A stretch of 6,230 bases of DNA from Gemmatimonadota bacterium (GTDB lineage: Bacteria > ARS69). Shown here piece after piece: positions 6,191-6,230 of the stretch. The position numbers were made by a program, and so were the translations under genes. The first letter of the stretch is position 1; every line of letters begins with the position of its first letter. Below the pieces are notes generated by a model that worked only from the letters and a program-made list of their open reading frames with translations, made no database searches and was not told the origin of the DNA. The DNA lies in contig JAGQIB010000212.1 in NCBI GenBank assembly GCA_020431545.1, positions 1-6,230 of the forward strand, read 5' to 3'.

Positions 6191-6230
6191 CCGCCTGATC
6201 CCACGCAATCCGCGCTACAGAACCGTGAAC

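Noticed and set aside
6151..6230. GTTCAC at 6151-6156 and its inverse GTGAAC at 6225-6230
   Set aside because: A six-base inverted match at 70 bases distance is expected by chance, and there is no sign of a mobile element between them.

Overview
The window comes from a very GC-rich bacterium with strongly GC-biased third codon positions. Two secreted proteins point to an FCB-group lineage, most like Candidatus Eisenbacteria and its relatives. One is a beta-helix repeat protein. The other is an LVIVD-repeat protein ending in a FlgD-like/T9SS-like C-terminal domain (NPF motif, 'WDGRD..GR', 'GVYFVRI', ending in 'KLVRLR'). This placement is inferred from protein style; no ribosomal RNA or other phylogenetic marker is present.

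Layout. Positions 1-386 (+) hold the C-terminal end of an ABC-F type ATPase (Pro/Ala-rich linker plus coiled coil), cut by the window edge. Convergent to it, on the minus strand, is a group read in the order 1979 to 981 (YedA-like EamA/DMT exporter, TTG start), 980 to 750 (C-terminal remnant of a HEPN-domain protein) and 793 to 422 (an intact minimal nucleotidyltransferase, MNT). The HEPN and MNT genes together form a toxin-antitoxin type pair of the HEPN-MNT class. The HEPN gene has lost its N-terminal half, and its open frame begins directly after the exporter stop codon. A divergent intergenic region of 268 bases (1980-2247) follows.

On the plus strand, 2248-3567 encodes a secreted right-handed parallel beta-helix protein. 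A possible 39-residue small ORF (3564-3683) overlaps its stop codon by ATGA and has a good Shine-Dalgarno. After a short gap with a plausible promoter, 3780-6149 encodes a secreted 789-residue protein. Its LVIVD repeats can be read as two tandem seven-bladed propellers, with a cysteine-rich insertion in the first and the FlgD-like C-terminal domain at the end. A GC-rich stem-loop lies just after that gene.

How the genes relate: the two secreted proteins are envelope or extracellular proteins of unknown substrate, and the sequence does not show that they work together. The most notable points are the decayed HEPN-MNT module fused to the exporter stop codon and the regular two-propeller architecture with a cysteine-rich loop. 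I see no CRISPR array, tRNA, rRNA, insertion sequence or complete novel multi-gene system.
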